A DNA stretch of 64,000 nucleotides, taken from Hyphomonas sp. (GTDB lineage Bacteria; Pseudomonadota; Alphaproteobacteria; Caulobacterales; Hyphomonadaceae). The DNA is taken from assembly GCF_016125515.1 (NCBI RefSeq), contig NZ_WGLO01000018.1, forward strand, positions 1 to 64,000, in the 5' to 3' direction. The notes beneath the pieces were generated by a model. It saw only the letters and a program-made list of their open reading frames with translations. It made no database searches and was not told the origin of the DNA. Made by a program: the position numbers and the translations under genes. Below are positions 49,297 to 58,525 of this stretch, one piece after another; the first letter of the stretch is position 1, and each line of letters opens with the position of its first letter.

Positions 49297-50904
49297 CTAG
49301 ACCGAAAGTTTTTTGGTCTTGAACGTCTTGATCCAGACGACTGTCAGCCAGCGTGTCACCACGAAAGCAGTGAACACCGAGGTCAGGATCCCGACGCCAA
49401 GCGTCGCGGCAAAGCCCTTCACGGGGCCGCTGCCGAGCAGGTAGAGGATGGCGGCTGCGATCAGTGTCGTGATGTTGGCATCCATGATCGTCGACAGGGC
49501 GCGCTCATAGCCCGCCTGGACGGAGGTCAGCAGGCTGCGCCCCGCTTGTTGTTCTTCTCGGACACGCTCGAACACCAGCACGTTGGCGTCCACCGCCATA
49601 CCGATGGTGAGAATGATGCCCGCGATACCTGGTAGGGTCAGCGTCGCGCCAAGGCCCGACAGCGCGCCGAAGATCAGCACCACGTTTGCCGCCAGCGAAA
49701 TCACCGCAAAGATGCCCAGCAGGTTGTAGGCCAGGATCATGAAACCCGCGACGAGCAGGATGCCGATCACCGACGCGCGGATACCGGCATTGATCGAGTC
49801 GCGCCCCAGTGTGGCGCTCACGGTGCGCTGATCAAGGAATTGCAGCTTCGCCGGCATCTCGCCCGCCGATATGATCGCGGCGAGGTCCTGGGCTTCTTCC
49901 ATCGTGAAGTCGCCGGTGATGCGCACGTTGCCGCCCGCGATCGGCTCATTGATGTTCGGCGCCGACATGATCACGTCGTCCAGCACGATCGCAAAGCGCT
50001 TGTTCGTGTTGGCGCGCGTCGTCTCGAAGAACTTGCGGGCGCCGTTGGAGTTGAGGCGGAAGTTGATCTGCGGCCGGTTGGCTTCGTCATTGCCCTGGCT
50101 GGCGTTGGCGATATCCGAACCGACAATCTCCGGCAGCGACCGCACCAGCAGTTCGCCGGTCTGCGGGCCGCTCAGCAGGCGGAAGCCAGGCTTCACCACA
50201 CCGGCCTGCGCCGCAGTGATCGAGGACGGGCTGTCATCGACGATGTTGAACGTCATCCGGCCATCGCGGCTGAGCAGCGATTTCAGGCGCTCTGGGTCCG
50301 GTTCACCCGGCGCTTCCAGCACCAGCCGGCTCGTGCCCGAAGGCGTGATCGAAATCTCGGCGACGCCATCGGGGTCGACTCGGCGGCGCACGATGGTTTC
50401 GGTCTTGGACAGCGCGTCGGCCATCATCAGGTTTTCGGAATTCTCTGGCACCGAAATGAGGATCGAGTCCGGCCCCGCGCGGGCGACGTCATACGTCTTG
50501 CCGCCGGCCAGTCCGCCTTCCAGCGGGCCGTTGATCTTGTCGATCCGCGCAATCGCCGCTTCGACCGGGAAATTGCCGGCCTCATCCGCGCGCGTCAGCC
50601 GGATTGTCATCGTCTGGCCGTGCACTTCCGCGAGATGCGCGATCGGTTCGGCCGAATCCGTGCGCGCCAGCGCCGTACGCACATCGCGCGCAAACACTTC
50701 CAGCCGCCCGGCGATCACTTCCTCCGGCCGGATCTCCATCTCGAGGTACACACCGCCGCGCAGGTCGAGGCCGAGATTGACGCCTTCCTTCGGCAGGAAG
50801 CCCGGCGCACCGGACATGTTGACCACGTTGGGCAGGGCCATCACGACGCCCCAGGCGAGCGTGAGGACAATCAGCAGGACTTTCCAGGGTGGAAACTGAA
50901 GCAT
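49297..50904 (-). CDS. secD: Protein export protein SecD
   Basis: A 535-residue membrane subunit of SecDF. The first periplasmic region starts with GLDLRGGVYLEMEI. The C-terminal membrane domain has MAVDANVLVFERVREEQ, with the conserved Asp of the proton path. Length and layout (large periplasmic domain, then five membrane helices) fit the family. It sits between yajC and secF in the usual order. Confidence 0.96.
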   Translation of the reverse strand: MLQFPPWKVLLIVLTLAWGVVMALPNVVNMSGAPGFLPKEGVNLGLDLRGGVYLEMEIRPEEVIAGRLEVFARDVRTALARTDSAEPIAHLAEVHGQTMTIRLTRADEAGNFPVEAAIARIDKINGPLEGGLAGGKTYDVARAGPDSILISVPENSENLMMADALSKTETIVRRRVDPDGVAEISITPSGTSRLVLEAPGEPDPERLKSLLSRDGRMTFNIVDDSPSSITAAQAGVVKPGFRLLSGPQTGELLVRSLPEIVGSDIANASQGNDEANRPQINFRLNSNGARKFFETTRANTNKRFAIVLDDVIMSAPNINEPIAGGNVRITGDFTMEEAQDLAAIISAGEMPAKLQFLDQRTVSATLGRDSINAGIRASVIGILLVAGFMILAYNLLGIFAVISLAANVVLIFGALSGLGATLTLPGIAGIILTIGMAVDANVLVFERVREEQQAGRSLLTSVQAGYERALSTIMDANITTLIAAAILYLLGSGPVKGFAATLGVGILTSVFTAFVVTRWLTVVWIKTFKTKKLSV

Positions 50905-50943
50905 GAAACTTTCCTTGGGGGGCCGCCGGGCGGCCGCCGCAAC

Positions 50944-51321
50944 CTAGTCGTTTGCAGGAACAGGCTCAGCCTTGTTGCGCACTTCGATGATCATCGCCTT
51001 GATCACGCGCACACGCACGTTTTCGGCGAGATCAAGCGTGATCTCGGTGTCGTTGACCTTGTTGACCTTGCCGATCAGGCCGCCCGACGTGACAACCGTG
51101 TCGCCGCGCTTCACCGCCGCGATCATCTCGGCATGCTTCTTGGCGCGCTGCTGCTGCGGGCGGATCAGCAGGAAATAGAAGATCAGGATCAGCGGCAGGA
51201 AGAACAAGAGCTGCGTGATCAGGCTCGGCCCCTGGGCCGGAGGCGTCCCCGCCGCCTGCGCCAATGCGGGCGCTGCCATCATCGTCAGCACAAGCCCCGA
51301 CACCATCAATTTGTCCCGCAT
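50944..51321 (-). CDS. yajC: Sec translocon accessory protein YajC
   Basis: A 125-residue protein with a signal-like N-terminus, a membrane helix (ITQLLFFLPLILIFYFLLIR) and the conserved RPQQQRAKKHAEMIAAVKRG, then a beta-rich C-terminal region (GDTVVTSGGLIGKVNKV). It associates with SecDF. The start at 51321 follows GAGGAG; the longer frame to 51888 overlaps pcm and is in the wrong phase. It opens the yajC-secD-secF operon. Confidence 0.95.
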   Translation of the reverse strand: MRDKLMVSGLVLTMMAAPALAQAAGTPPAQGPSLITQLLFFLPLILIFYFLLIRPQQQRAKKHAEMIAAVKRGDTVVTSGGLIGKVNKVNDTEITLDLAENVRVRVIKAMIIEVRNKAEPVPAND

Positions 51322-51410
51322 GCCCGCTACTCCTCGAATCCAGCCGATTTCATGAAACTGCCAGCCGTATAGCTGCGGGGCCGGGCCTTGGCAAACACCC
51401 CCTGCAGGCT

Positions 51411-52064
51411 TCAAAGCACCGCCGCCACGCCTTCGGTAAGGGCCGGAACCTGCTGGAAAAAGGGCGTACGGTGCGTTTCGCCGTCCGCCGGGACCGCCAC
51501 GATCTCCCGCACGCCCCCGGAAACCACCGGCGCCACCAGCCGCCCGCCTTTCACCAGCTGGGCGAACAGACCGTCCGGCAGCTCGTCTACCGCGCCCGCC
51601 AGCACGATCCGGTCGAAGGGCCCGTGCTCCTGCCAGCCCATCAGCCCGTCGCCCTGCCGCAAGGTGACGTTGCCAATCCCCAGCCGCTCGAGCCGCGCCC
51701 GCCCCTCGGTCACCAGCCGCGCGTAGCGGTCCAGGGCGTACACATGCGCGGCAAGGCTTGCCGCCACGGCGCTCATGTAGCCCGACCCGAAGCCCACGAG
51801 CAGCACCCGCGCCAGCCCGTCTTCCGGCAGGGCCAGCGCCTGCAGGAGGTGCCCGGTCGTGGCCGGCCGCAGGATCACCTGCCCGCACGGGATCGGCAGC
51901 ACGGCATCCTCGAAAGCCAGCGGCGCCAGCGCCGGGTCGTCGACGAAGGCCGCCCGGTCGAGCGTCTCCATGGCGGTCAGCACGCGCGCATCCGTCACAC
52001 CTTCCTGGCGGAGGTGCAGCAGCAGCCGCGCGGCGCGGAACGGGTCGGCGATCAGGTCGGCCAT
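51411..52064 (-). CDS. pcm: Protein-L-isoaspartate O-methyltransferase
   Basis: A 217-residue SAM-dependent methyltransferase that repairs isoaspartyl damage. The N-terminus has RDARVLTAMETLDRAAFVDD-like family sequence, and the SAM site reads VLLVGFGSGYMSAVAA, a mild departure from the common EIGTGSGYQ form. The later FDRIVLAGAVDELPDGL matches the active-site region. It overlaps the surE stop by 13 bp, so the two form one unit. Confidence 0.9.
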   Translation of the reverse strand: MADLIADPFRAARLLLHLRQEGVTDARVLTAMETLDRAAFVDDPALAPLAFEDAVLPIPCGQVILRPATTGHLLQALALPEDGLARVLLVGFGSGYMSAVAASLAAHVYALDRYARLVTEGRARLERLGIGNVTLRQGDGLMGWQEHGPFDRIVLAGAVDELPDGLFAQLVKGGRLVAPVVSGGVREIVAVPADGETHRTPFFQQVPALTEGVAAVL

Positions 52065-52813
52065 GAGGCTTGCAGCGTTCTCAGGAACGCCTCATGCGTC
52101 AAGTCCACATGCAGGGGCGAGACCGAAACATAGCCCTCATAGATCGCCCGGAGGTCCGTGCCCTCGTCGGGCCGCGACAGCTTCCCGCGATAGCCGATCC
52201 AGTAATAGTCATTGCCGCGAAGGTCTTCGCGCCGGTCGGTGTGGATGATCGTCTCGTCCCGGAAGCCCTGCCGGGTGACCTGCACGCCGCGCACATCCTC
52301 CGGCTCGACGTCGGGGAAGTTCACGTTCAGCACCACATCCTTCGGCCAGCCCATATCGAGCAGCGGCTTCAGCGTCTTCGCGCCCCAGGCCTTGGCCGTC
52401 TCCCAGGGCAGCGAACCCCGGTCGCGGAAATTCTGCGCCTGACTGAGCGCAATCGACGGCACCCCCATCTGCATCCCGAACATGGCGGCCGCGACCGTTC
52501 CGGAGAAGCTCGTATCCTCGGCGATGTTCTGCCCCCGGTTGACACCCGACAGCACAAGGTCCGGCGGCTCCGGCATCAGGTCCTTGTAGGCCAGCAGCAC
52601 AGCGTCCGACGGCGTGCCCGCAATCGCCCAGGCCTTCGCCCCCACCTTCCGTACACGCACCGGCTGCGTCAGCGAAATCGCCCGCCCCTTCCCGGACTGT
52701 TCCTCTTCCGGCGCCGCAATCCAAATGTCATCGGAGAGCTGCTTCGCAATCTCCTCAAGCACGGAGAGGCCAGGGGCATTGATGCCGTCATCGTTTGTGA
52801 GGAGGATACGCAT
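52052..52813 (-). CDS. surE: 5'/3'-nucleotidase SurE
   Basis: A 253-residue metal-dependent nucleotidase with the N-terminal DDG motif (MRILLTNDDGINAPGLSVL), the VSGVNRGQNIAEDTSFSGTV catalytic segment and SFSGTVAAA-type region typical of SurE. The ATG at 52813 gives a family N-terminus; a GTG at 52828 would add five residues. It partners pcm in the common alphaproteobacterial order. Its upstream gap of about 140 bp to serS holds a pair of GC-rich hairpins. Confidence 0.94.
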   Translation of the reverse strand: MRILLTNDDGINAPGLSVLEEIAKQLSDDIWIAAPEEEQSGKGRAISLTQPVRVRKVGAKAWAIAGTPSDAVLLAYKDLMPEPPDLVLSGVNRGQNIAEDTSFSGTVAAAMFGMQMGVPSIALSQAQNFRDRGSLPWETAKAWGAKTLKPLLDMGWPKDVVLNVNFPDVEPEDVRGVQVTRQGFRDETIIHTDRREDLRGNDYYWIGYRGKLSRPDEGTDLRAIYEGYVSVSPLHVDLTHEAFLRTLQASWPT

Positions 52814-52849
52814 CGATTGGTCTTTCACAACACTTGCATTCTATCGCCG

Positions 52850-52946
52850 CCCCTCTCCCTCGGGGAGAGGGGTAGTGGTGAGGGGCTTGCGGTTGCGCGC
52901 CTAGGCTAGCCCCTCATCCCCCGCCCTTCTCCCCGTGGGAGAAGGG
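52850..52946. repeat. Paired GC-rich hairpins (repeat-like) between surE and serS
   Basis: Hairpin 1: CCCCTCTCCC-TCG-GGGAGAGGGG (52850-52872). Hairpin 2: CCCTTCTCCC-CGT-GGGAGAAGGG (52924-52946). The flanks GTGAGGGG and CCCCTCAT make the two units imperfect mirror images. Such two-armed palindromes occur as dispersed elements in many proteobacteria. In the serS-surE transcript they could act as processing or partial-termination structures. Confidence 0.75.
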
Positions 52947-52953
52947 AGTCACC

Positions 52954-54255
52954 TCACTGGATCACCTCGACTCCGCCCATATACGGCACCAGCGCCTTGG
53001 GAACAGTGATCGAGCCGTCCTTGTTCTGATAATTCTCCAGCACTGCCACGAGCGTTCGGCCCACGGCCAGCCCCGACCCGTTCAGCGTATGCACGAACTC
53101 AGGCTTGGCCTTTGCGTCGGCGCGATAGCGCGCATCCATGCGGCGGGCCTGGAAGTCGCCGCAATAGGAGCAGGACGAAATCTCGCGGTAGGTGTTCTGC
53201 GAGGGCAGCCAGACTTCGAGGTCATATGTCTTGCGCGCCCCTGCCCCCATGTCGCCCGTACAGAGCAGCAGGCGCCGGAAGGGCAAATGGAGGCGCTTCA
53301 GCACTTCTTCCGCGCATTCCGTCATCCGCTCCAGTTCCTTCAGGCCTTCTTCCTCGTTCGCGACGATGGAGACGAGCTCGACCTTGTAGAACTGGTGCTG
53401 CCGGATCATGCCCTTGGTGTCGCGCCCCGCACTGCCCGCTTCCGACCGGAAACAGGGCGAATGCGCCGTGAACCGCAGCGGCAATTGCGCTGCCTCAAGG
53501 ATCTGTTCACGGACAAGATTGGTGAGCGGGACTTCGGCGGTGGGGATGAGAAAATGATCCGCACCGGCAGAGAACAGATCCTCTTCAAACTTCGGCAGTT
53601 GCCCCGTACCGAAGAGCGCCTGATCGCGCACCAGAAGCGGCACACTCGTTTCCTGATAGCCATGCTCCGTGGTCTGAAGGTCCAGCATGAAGTTCGCGAG
53701 TGCGCGTTCCATGCGGGCGAGCTGTCCGCGTAGCGCCACGAACCGCGCACCGCTCATCTTCGCAGCGGCCTCGAAGTCCATCATCGAAAAGCCGCTCGGC
53801 ACCTTGAGCGCTTCGCCCAGGTCGGCATGGTCTTTCGGACTGTTGATCCGCTTCGGCTCGCCCCAGCGGCCCTTTTCCACATTGCCATGCTCGTCCGTGC
53901 CCTCTGGCACTTCGTCGAGCGGCAGGTTCGGCAGGCCCACCAGGATCTCGTCCAGCGCCGTGCGCGTGCGGTCTTCTTCCGCGCCCGCCGCCTCGATGGA
54001 GGCCTTGGCATCGGCCACCAGCGCCATCAGGCGCGCGGCTTCAGGCTCATCCTTCTTGGCTTTCGCCTGGCCGATCAGTTTGGAATTGTCATTGCGTGCC
54101 TTTTCGCCGTCCTGCTTGGCCGTAGTCGCCGCGCGCCAGGCCTTGTCCAGTTCGAGGATTTTCGAGACCGTTTCAGTCCCCAGCCCGGCCTTGCGGCGGT
54201 TCCAGGCCTTGATGAAGGTGTCGGGGGTCTCGCGGATCGCGCGGATATCGAACAT
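52954..54255 (-). CDS. serS: Seryl-tRNA synthetase
   Basis: A 433-residue class II aminoacyl-tRNA synthetase that charges tRNA-Ser. The N-terminal arm is a coiled coil (residues 1-100). Motif 2 is [20 protein letters not shown] and motif 3 ends [19 protein letters not shown]. The [14 protein letters not shown] segment near the C-terminus is common in the family. The start at 54255 ([14 protein letters not shown]) is the family start; the longer frame has no support. Confidence 0.97.
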   Translation of the reverse strand: MFDIRAIRETPDTFIKAWNRRKAGLGTETVSKILELDKAWRAATTAKQDGEKARNDNSKLIGQAKAKKDEPEAARLMALVADAKASIEAAGAEEDRTRTALDEILVGLPNLPLDEVPEGTDEHGNVEKGRWGEPKRINSPKDHADLGEALKVPSGFSMMDFEAAAKMSGARFVALRGQLARMERALANFMLDLQTTEHGYQETSVPLLVRDQALFGTGQLPKFEEDLFSAGADHFLIPTAEVPLTNLVREQILEAAQLPLRFTAHSPCFRSEAGSAGRDTKGMIRQHQFYKVELVSIVANEEEGLKELERMTECAEEVLKRLHLPFRRLLLCTGDMGAGARKTYDLEVWLPSQNTYREISSCSYCGDFQARRMDARYRADAKAKPEFVHTLNGSGLAVGRTLVAVLENYQNKDGSITVPKALVPYMGGVEVIQ

Positions 54256-54343
54256 GGGGTGGTCTCGGTCTCGGAGGGTCGGAAGGTTCGCGACAGGCTG
54301 TAATCCGCGCCACCCCCTCCTGTCCACATGGGGAGACGCGCGG

Positions 54344-55360
54344 TCAGGCCGGTGAGGACAGTCCCGAACGCACGGACGCTATCTCGTCGTCCTCGGTCAT
54401 ACGCTCACGCTCCGGCTCAGCCGGCGCCATGCGCTGGGCGCGCGGATTGCCGGCAGGCTCACGATAGACGATTTCGACGCGGCCCTGCCCCAGCGTCTTC
54501 ACCTCGATCTCGGGATGGATGACTGACAGGCGGCGCATCATCGCCGCAAAATTCTTGTGGCCGAGCCAAGGGCGGATGCCATTCTGGTAGGCGGGGGTGA
54601 ATTCCGGGATCGCGGTCAGCGTGCGCACGATCTTGGACTTCGAGAGCACCTGGTCCGGCATCCGCTCGCCGAGCGCCTTCACCATGTCGGCTGCGCGCTG
54701 CAGCTCCGGCGCCAGGGTCGAGCCGGCGCCCTCGCTGGTGTTGAGCGCCGCCCGCACCCGGCCCATCAGCGGCGACTGGCGCTCGCGCTGCAGGGTCAGC
54801 GGCGCAATCTCCGGCGGCGGCGAGCGCAGCTGGTACCATTTGCGCGGGGCGCGCTCATACTTGAATGCCTCCTTCATCGCCGCGATGTGGATCACCGCGT
54901 CAGCATGCTGGCTGTAGAGTTCATAGGTCGGGTCGGTTTCCTTGCCCGCCGTCACCACGCGCAGGCCCGGATGCTGCACCCGGTTGACCACCGGCACGAA
55001 GTCCGAATCCGTCGTCAGCACGATCAGTTCATCGAGCTTTTTCGTCTGCAAGGCGAGTTCGATCGCGTCCATGGTGATCACGATGTCGGCCGAGCTCTTG
55101 CCGGCGCTGATCTTGCGCTTAGCGAGGGCGCGGCAGTTGAACGCTTCGAAGCCGGCGCGTTCGAAATCGCTGCGGTACCTGTCGAATTGCAGGTTCCAGT
55201 AGACCCGCTTGTGCAGGAAGGTGCGGCGGCGGCCACCGACCGACAGCGCGCCATCCTCCAGCCACAAAAGCCAGTTATCGAGGTGCGTCACAACATCGTC
55301 GCTTGTCGCGCCGAAGATGTTGTCGAAGTCGACCAGCAATACGCTTCTGACGCGCGCCAC
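54344..55360 (-). CDS. NYN-domain (PIN-like) nuclease-fold protein
   Basis: A 338-residue protein. The first 170 residues form a NYN/PIN-like domain with the acidic metal-site residues in [11 protein letters not shown] (D11, D13), [11 protein letters not shown] and [12 protein letters not shown] linker follows, then a helical C-terminal region ([20 protein letters not shown], then [14 protein letters not shown]). That region recalls, without matching well, the OST-HTH/LOTUS RNA-binding domains often joined to NYN. It likely binds or cuts RNA. The start is a GTG at 55360. It lies between tatC and serS on the same strand, an unusual insertion in this cluster. Confidence 0.8.
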   Translation of the reverse strand: MARVRSVLLVDFDNIFGATSDDVVTHLDNWLLWLEDGALSVGGRRRTFLHKRVYWNLQFDRYRSDFERAGFEAFNCRALAKRKISAGKSSADIVITMDAIELALQTKKLDELIVLTTDSDFVPVVNRVQHPGLRVVTAGKETDPTYELYSQHADAVIHIAAMKEAFKYERAPRKWYQLRSPPPEIAPLTLQRERQSPLMGRVRAALNTSEGAGSTLAPELQRAADMVKALGERMPDQVLSKSKIVRTLTAIPEFTPAYQNGIRPWLGHKNFAAMMRRLSVIHPEIEVKTLGQGRVEIVYREPAGNPRAQRMAPAEPERERMTEDDEIASVRSGLSSPA

Positions 55361-55461
55361 GCGATGCGCTCCTCGTTTCTCGAGTGACGGGCCCTGACCC
55401 GTCGTTCACAATCGACACCTGCAAGAAAAATGCAACCGGTGCACCGCAGGCAATTCAGGGT

Positions 55462-56289
55462 TCAGGTTTTTCCCGCTGCAGCCGAATCTTCCGCCAAAAC
55501 CTTCTTTTCAATAAGTTTTACGCAGAAGATCGAGATTTCGTAGAGCAGGTAGACCGGCCCGGCGAGCAGGAGCTGGGACATCGGGTCCGGCGGTGTGAAC
55601 ACCGCCGCAAAGGCCAGGATGGCCACAATGGCATACTTGCGCCCGGTCGCGAGCATGGCCGAGGAGACAATCCCGATACGGGCCAGCAGGGTCAGGATCA
55701 GCGGCAGCTGGAAGGACAGGCCGAAGGCCAGCATCAGTGCCATCACGAGGGACAGGTAATCTGCGACCTTGGGCAGGAGGCGGATGGTGGTGCCGGCCGC
55801 CTGGATCTGCTCCATCGACACGGTGAACCGCGCCAGCATCGGTAGCATGATGAAATAGACGAAAGCCGCCCCCAGCGCGAACAGGATCGGTGCCAGCACC
55901 AGATAGGGCCAGAACGCCCCCCGCTCGGACTTGTAGAGGCCCGGCGCCACGAACGCGTAGACCTGCCAGGCAATCACCGGGAAGGCCAGGAACAGACCTG
56001 CAAACACGGCAATCTTCAGCTGCGCGAAGAAGAATTCCATCGGGGCGGTGAAGATGAATTCCAGCGGCGTGCCGCGGATGTCTTCGGCCACGGCGGCGAA
56101 GGGCTTGATCAGCAACAGGTAGATGTCGCTGGCGAAATAGAAGCTGATGATCGCCCCAACTGTCAGGGCCAGCAGGCACTTGATGAGGCGGGCGCGCAGT
56201 TCGTTGAGGTGCTCCAGCAGTGGAGCGCGGCTCGATTCGACCTCGTCGTGGATCTCAGGCTGTTCGTCCTTCGGGGGCGTGTAGCTCAT
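55462..56289 (-). CDS. tatC: Sec-independent translocase TatC
   Basis: A 275-residue protein with six membrane helices, the substrate receptor of the twin-arginine translocase. The N-terminal PLLEHLNELRARLIKCL is the signature; the later helices include MEQIQAAGTTIRLLPKVADY and LLLAGPVYLLYEISIFCVKL. It overlaps tatB by 4 bp (ATGA). Confidence 0.96.
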   Translation of the reverse strand: MSYTPPKDEQPEIHDEVESSRAPLLEHLNELRARLIKCLLALTVGAIISFYFASDIYLLLIKPFAAVAEDIRGTPLEFIFTAPMEFFFAQLKIAVFAGLFLAFPVIAWQVYAFVAPGLYKSERGAFWPYLVLAPILFALGAAFVYFIMLPMLARFTVSMEQIQAAGTTIRLLPKVADYLSLVMALMLAFGLSFQLPLILTLLARIGIVSSAMLATGRKYAIVAILAFAAVFTPPDPMSQLLLAGPVYLLYEISIFCVKLIEKKVLAEDSAAAGKT

Positions 56290-56657
56290 GGCGCCTTGTC
56301 CTCCGGCGCGGGCGGCGGCGTCTGCGCGTCGGGTTCAGGCTCTGGCTCAGGCGCTGCATCAGGCGTGCTGCGCATCACAGCAGAGTTGATGTCCGCCTCG
56401 ACTGCCGCAAGATCTTCGGCCGCCTGGGTCATCGCGTTGGAGCGTTTCAGCGCCTCGATTTCCTTTTTCAGCTCATCCAGCTCGCTCTGGCGCGCGATGT
56501 CGTCGAAAGCGGCCTGGAACTCGCTGGCCATGCGCCGGCCCTTGCCGATGATCTGGCCCAGCTTGCGCATCAGCAAAGGCAAATCCTTCGGGCCGATGAA
56601 GATCAGCGCCGCAAGACCAAGGACAAGTATTTCGGAAAACCCGATACCGGGCAGCAT
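56286..56657 (-). CDS. tatB: Twin-arginine translocase subunit TatB
   Basis: A 123-residue protein with the N-terminal membrane helix and GFSEILVLGLAALIFIGPKD (note the conserved GPxxLP turn, here GPKDLP), then an amphipathic helix LPLLMRKLGQIIGKGRRMA. The acidic, Pro-rich tail is typical of TatB. It lies between tatA and tatC. Confidence 0.95.
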   Translation of the reverse strand: MLPGIGFSEILVLGLAALIFIGPKDLPLLMRKLGQIIGKGRRMASEFQAAFDDIARQSELDELKKEIEALKRSNAMTQAAEDLAAVEADINSAVMRSTPDAAPEPEPEPDAQTPPPAPEDKAP

Positions 56658-56681
56658 GGCAATGCGCCCTTCGATCAGCGA

Positions 56682-56894
56682 TTACGAAGAGGACTTCGTT
56701 TCGTCCTTCTTCGGCGTGATGTTGAGAAGGTCGTCCTTGTCGGCCGGCTTCGTCTCTTCATCCTTCAGGCCCTTGCGGAACGCCCCGATCCCCTTGGCCA
56801 TGTCGCCCATGATCGAGGAAATGCGCCCGCGTCCTCCGAAAAGGAGGATGGCCACAACCGCGACCAACAAAATCTGCATCCAACCGGGCGCCAT
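56682..56894 (-). CDS. tatA: Twin-arginine translocase subunit TatA
   Basis: A 70-residue protein with one membrane helix (WMQILLVAVVAILLFGGRGR) followed by the amphipathic FGGRGRISSIMGDMAKGIGA. It forms the variable pore with TatB/TatC. The start at 56894 gives the family-standard short N-terminus. It is divergent from xthA, with 80 bp between the starts. Confidence 0.94.
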   Translation of the reverse strand: MAPGWMQILLVAVVAILLFGGRGRISSIMGDMAKGIGAFRKGLKDEETKPADKDDLLNITPKKDETKSSS

Positions 56895-56974
56895 GCGCAA
56901 ACTCCTGATGATTTGCCCAACTATAGAGCCCCGAACCTGCTGGAACAATGGGGCGAAGCTGTTATGCAGGGCCG

Positions 56975-57751
56975 ATGCGGATTGCGACCTGGAATGTTAA
57001 CTCGGTGAAAGCGCGCCTGGCGACGGTGCTGGAGGTGCTGGATGCCATCGCGGCGGACGTCGTTTGCCTTCAGGAACTGAAGTGCGAGACCGACGCCTTC
57101 CCCTATCTCGAACTGGAAGACCACGGCTGGACCTGCGCCGTGCACGGGCAGAAATCCTATAACGGCGTTGCGATTCTCTCGAAATTCCCGCTTGAGGATA
57201 TCTCGACGGAGATGCGTACTCTGAAAGACGATCAGGCGCGCTATATCGAGGCGACCGTGCTGTGCGAGCGGCCGGTGCGAGTCGCCGGCGTCTATGTGCC
57301 GAACGGCAACCCAGCCCCCGGCGAGCGCTATGACTACAAGCTGGAATGGACCGACGCGCTGGAGCGCCACGCCGCCGCGATGCTGAAGGACGAGGCGCCG
57401 TTCGTGATCTGCGGCGACTATAACGTGATCCCGGCGCCGGAAGACTGCTGGGACGACACGGTGTGGAACACCGACGCACTCGGCCTGCCGGAGAGCCGGG
57501 CGGGCCTGCGCCGGCTGAAACATCTCGGCCTGACCGACGCTTTCGCGGCCTGTGACGGGCGCGCCCACCAATACACCTTCTGGGATTATCAAGGCGGCGC
57601 CTTCCAGAAGGATCACGGCATCCGCATTGACCATGTGCTCGCCTGCCCCCGGATGACCGACCGTCTCGAAGCCGCCGAAATCTACCGCAAGGCCCGCGCC
57701 CTCGACAAACCGTCAGACCATGTTCCGCTGATCGCGACTTTCGCGGATTAG
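56975..57751 (+). CDS. xthA: Exodeoxyribonuclease III (AP endonuclease)
   Basis: A 258-residue Mg2+-dependent nuclease that cuts at abasic sites and degrades DNA from the 3' end. Motifs: IATWNVNSVKARL, LQELKCETDAFPY, NGVAILSKFPLED, CGDYNVIPAPEDCWD and GIRIDHVLACPRM. The start at 56975 gives the standard N-terminus. It has no following gene on the same strand for 420 bp. Confidence 0.97.
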   Translation: MRIATWNVNSVKARLATVLEVLDAIAADVVCLQELKCETDAFPYLELEDHGWTCAVHGQKSYNGVAILSKFPLEDISTEMRTLKDDQARYIEATVLCERPVRVAGVYVPNGNPAPGERYDYKLEWTDALERHAAAMLKDEAPFVICGDYNVIPAPEDCWDDTVWNTDALGLPESRAGLRRLKHLGLTDAFAACDGRAHQYTFWDYQGGAFQKDHGIRIDHVLACPRMTDRLEAAEIYRKARALDKPSDHVPLIATFAD

Positions 57752-58173
57752 GCAGCACGTGAGGCCGGGCGCAGCTTTGGGGCTGGCCGGTTTGGGGATC
57801 TGGCGTCTTTCCAACCTCCGCGCATCCCGGCATGCACCGGGATAACAAGAGTTTCCGGTAAGTGTTGGGGTTGTGGATGAGGGGCCCGTCCCGCCCGCGT
57901 GCCGGGCTGAGAGGTCGTCCACCAAAAGATTGTCTGGAAGACTGGTCTCCCAGCTTGGATCACTGAGCTCACGGAAAGTGTAGGGGATTGGTTTGTAGAG
58001 GTCCGGGGCCTCCGCCTGCTGAGGGGGTGCGTTCGAGGCGATGAGCCAGTTTGCAAGCGCTTGTCCTTGCTCAGCAGTTTCTTTTTAAGACCCCCGGATT
58101 TTGTTGCGTAAGTCCCTGCTCTGCCGGGATGAGCGAAGGGGGCCCCCGGTTTACACCGGGGCGAGTAGCCGCC
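57752..58173. other. 422-bp gap with a protein-like remnant and hairpins
   Basis: No complete gene. On the minus strand a frame from 58084 down to about 57930 reads like real protein (LYKPIPYTFRELSDPSWETS, then LPDNLLVDDLSARHAGG) but has no start codon after its TAA and runs into low-complexity sequence. It may be a gene remnant. A perfect palindromic arm, ATCCCGG-CATGCA-CCGGGAT (57824-57843), and another hairpin, CCCCGGT-TTAC-ACCGGGG (58144-58161), are repeat-like. The second lies just past the entericidin stop and may end its transcript. Confidence 0.5.
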
Positions 58174-58419
58174 TTACTTGCAGGTCGGGTGGCCGCTTTT
58201 GCCTTTGAGTTCAGGGGCTCCGGAGTCGCATTTCTTTTCGGTGGGGGCACCTTTGGATCCGCTGCCGGGTTCGAACAGGAAGTCGCTGACCTCATCTGCG
58301 GTGTGGCCGATGGCTTCGCCGGCGACCTGAAGATCTTCGCCGGCGCCGGCAACCGTGTTGCAGGCGGAAAGGGCCGACATGGCCAAGGCGGCGGCAGCCA
58401 GAAGTTTGAGGCGCGACAT
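58174..58419 (-). CDS. Entericidin-like lipoprotein (long form)
   Basis: An 81-residue lipoprotein. The signal ends in SALSACNTV, so Cys20 should be lipidated. The mature segment NTVAGAGEDLQVAGEAIGHT is the entericidin A/B core, and an unusual 30-residue tail with two cysteines follows (KKCDSGAPELKGKSGHPTCK). Entericidins are small envelope lipoproteins, toxin (EcnB) and antidote (EcnA) in enteric bacteria. The long tail is not in the enterobacterial proteins. Which role, if either, applies is unknown. An AGGAGA site precedes the start. Confidence 0.8.
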   Translation of the reverse strand: MSRLKLLAAAALAMSALSACNTVAGAGEDLQVAGEAIGHTADEVSDFLFEPGSGSKGAPTEKKCDSGAPELKGKSGHPTCK

Positions 58420-58525
58420 TGCAGTATCTCCTTTCGCAGGGCGAACAGCTCAAATAACCTTGCCGAAATAAGGCACCCGTCGACTTTCAGCCAGACCCTC
58501 CCCGCATTTTTCCCGGAGTTCACGA

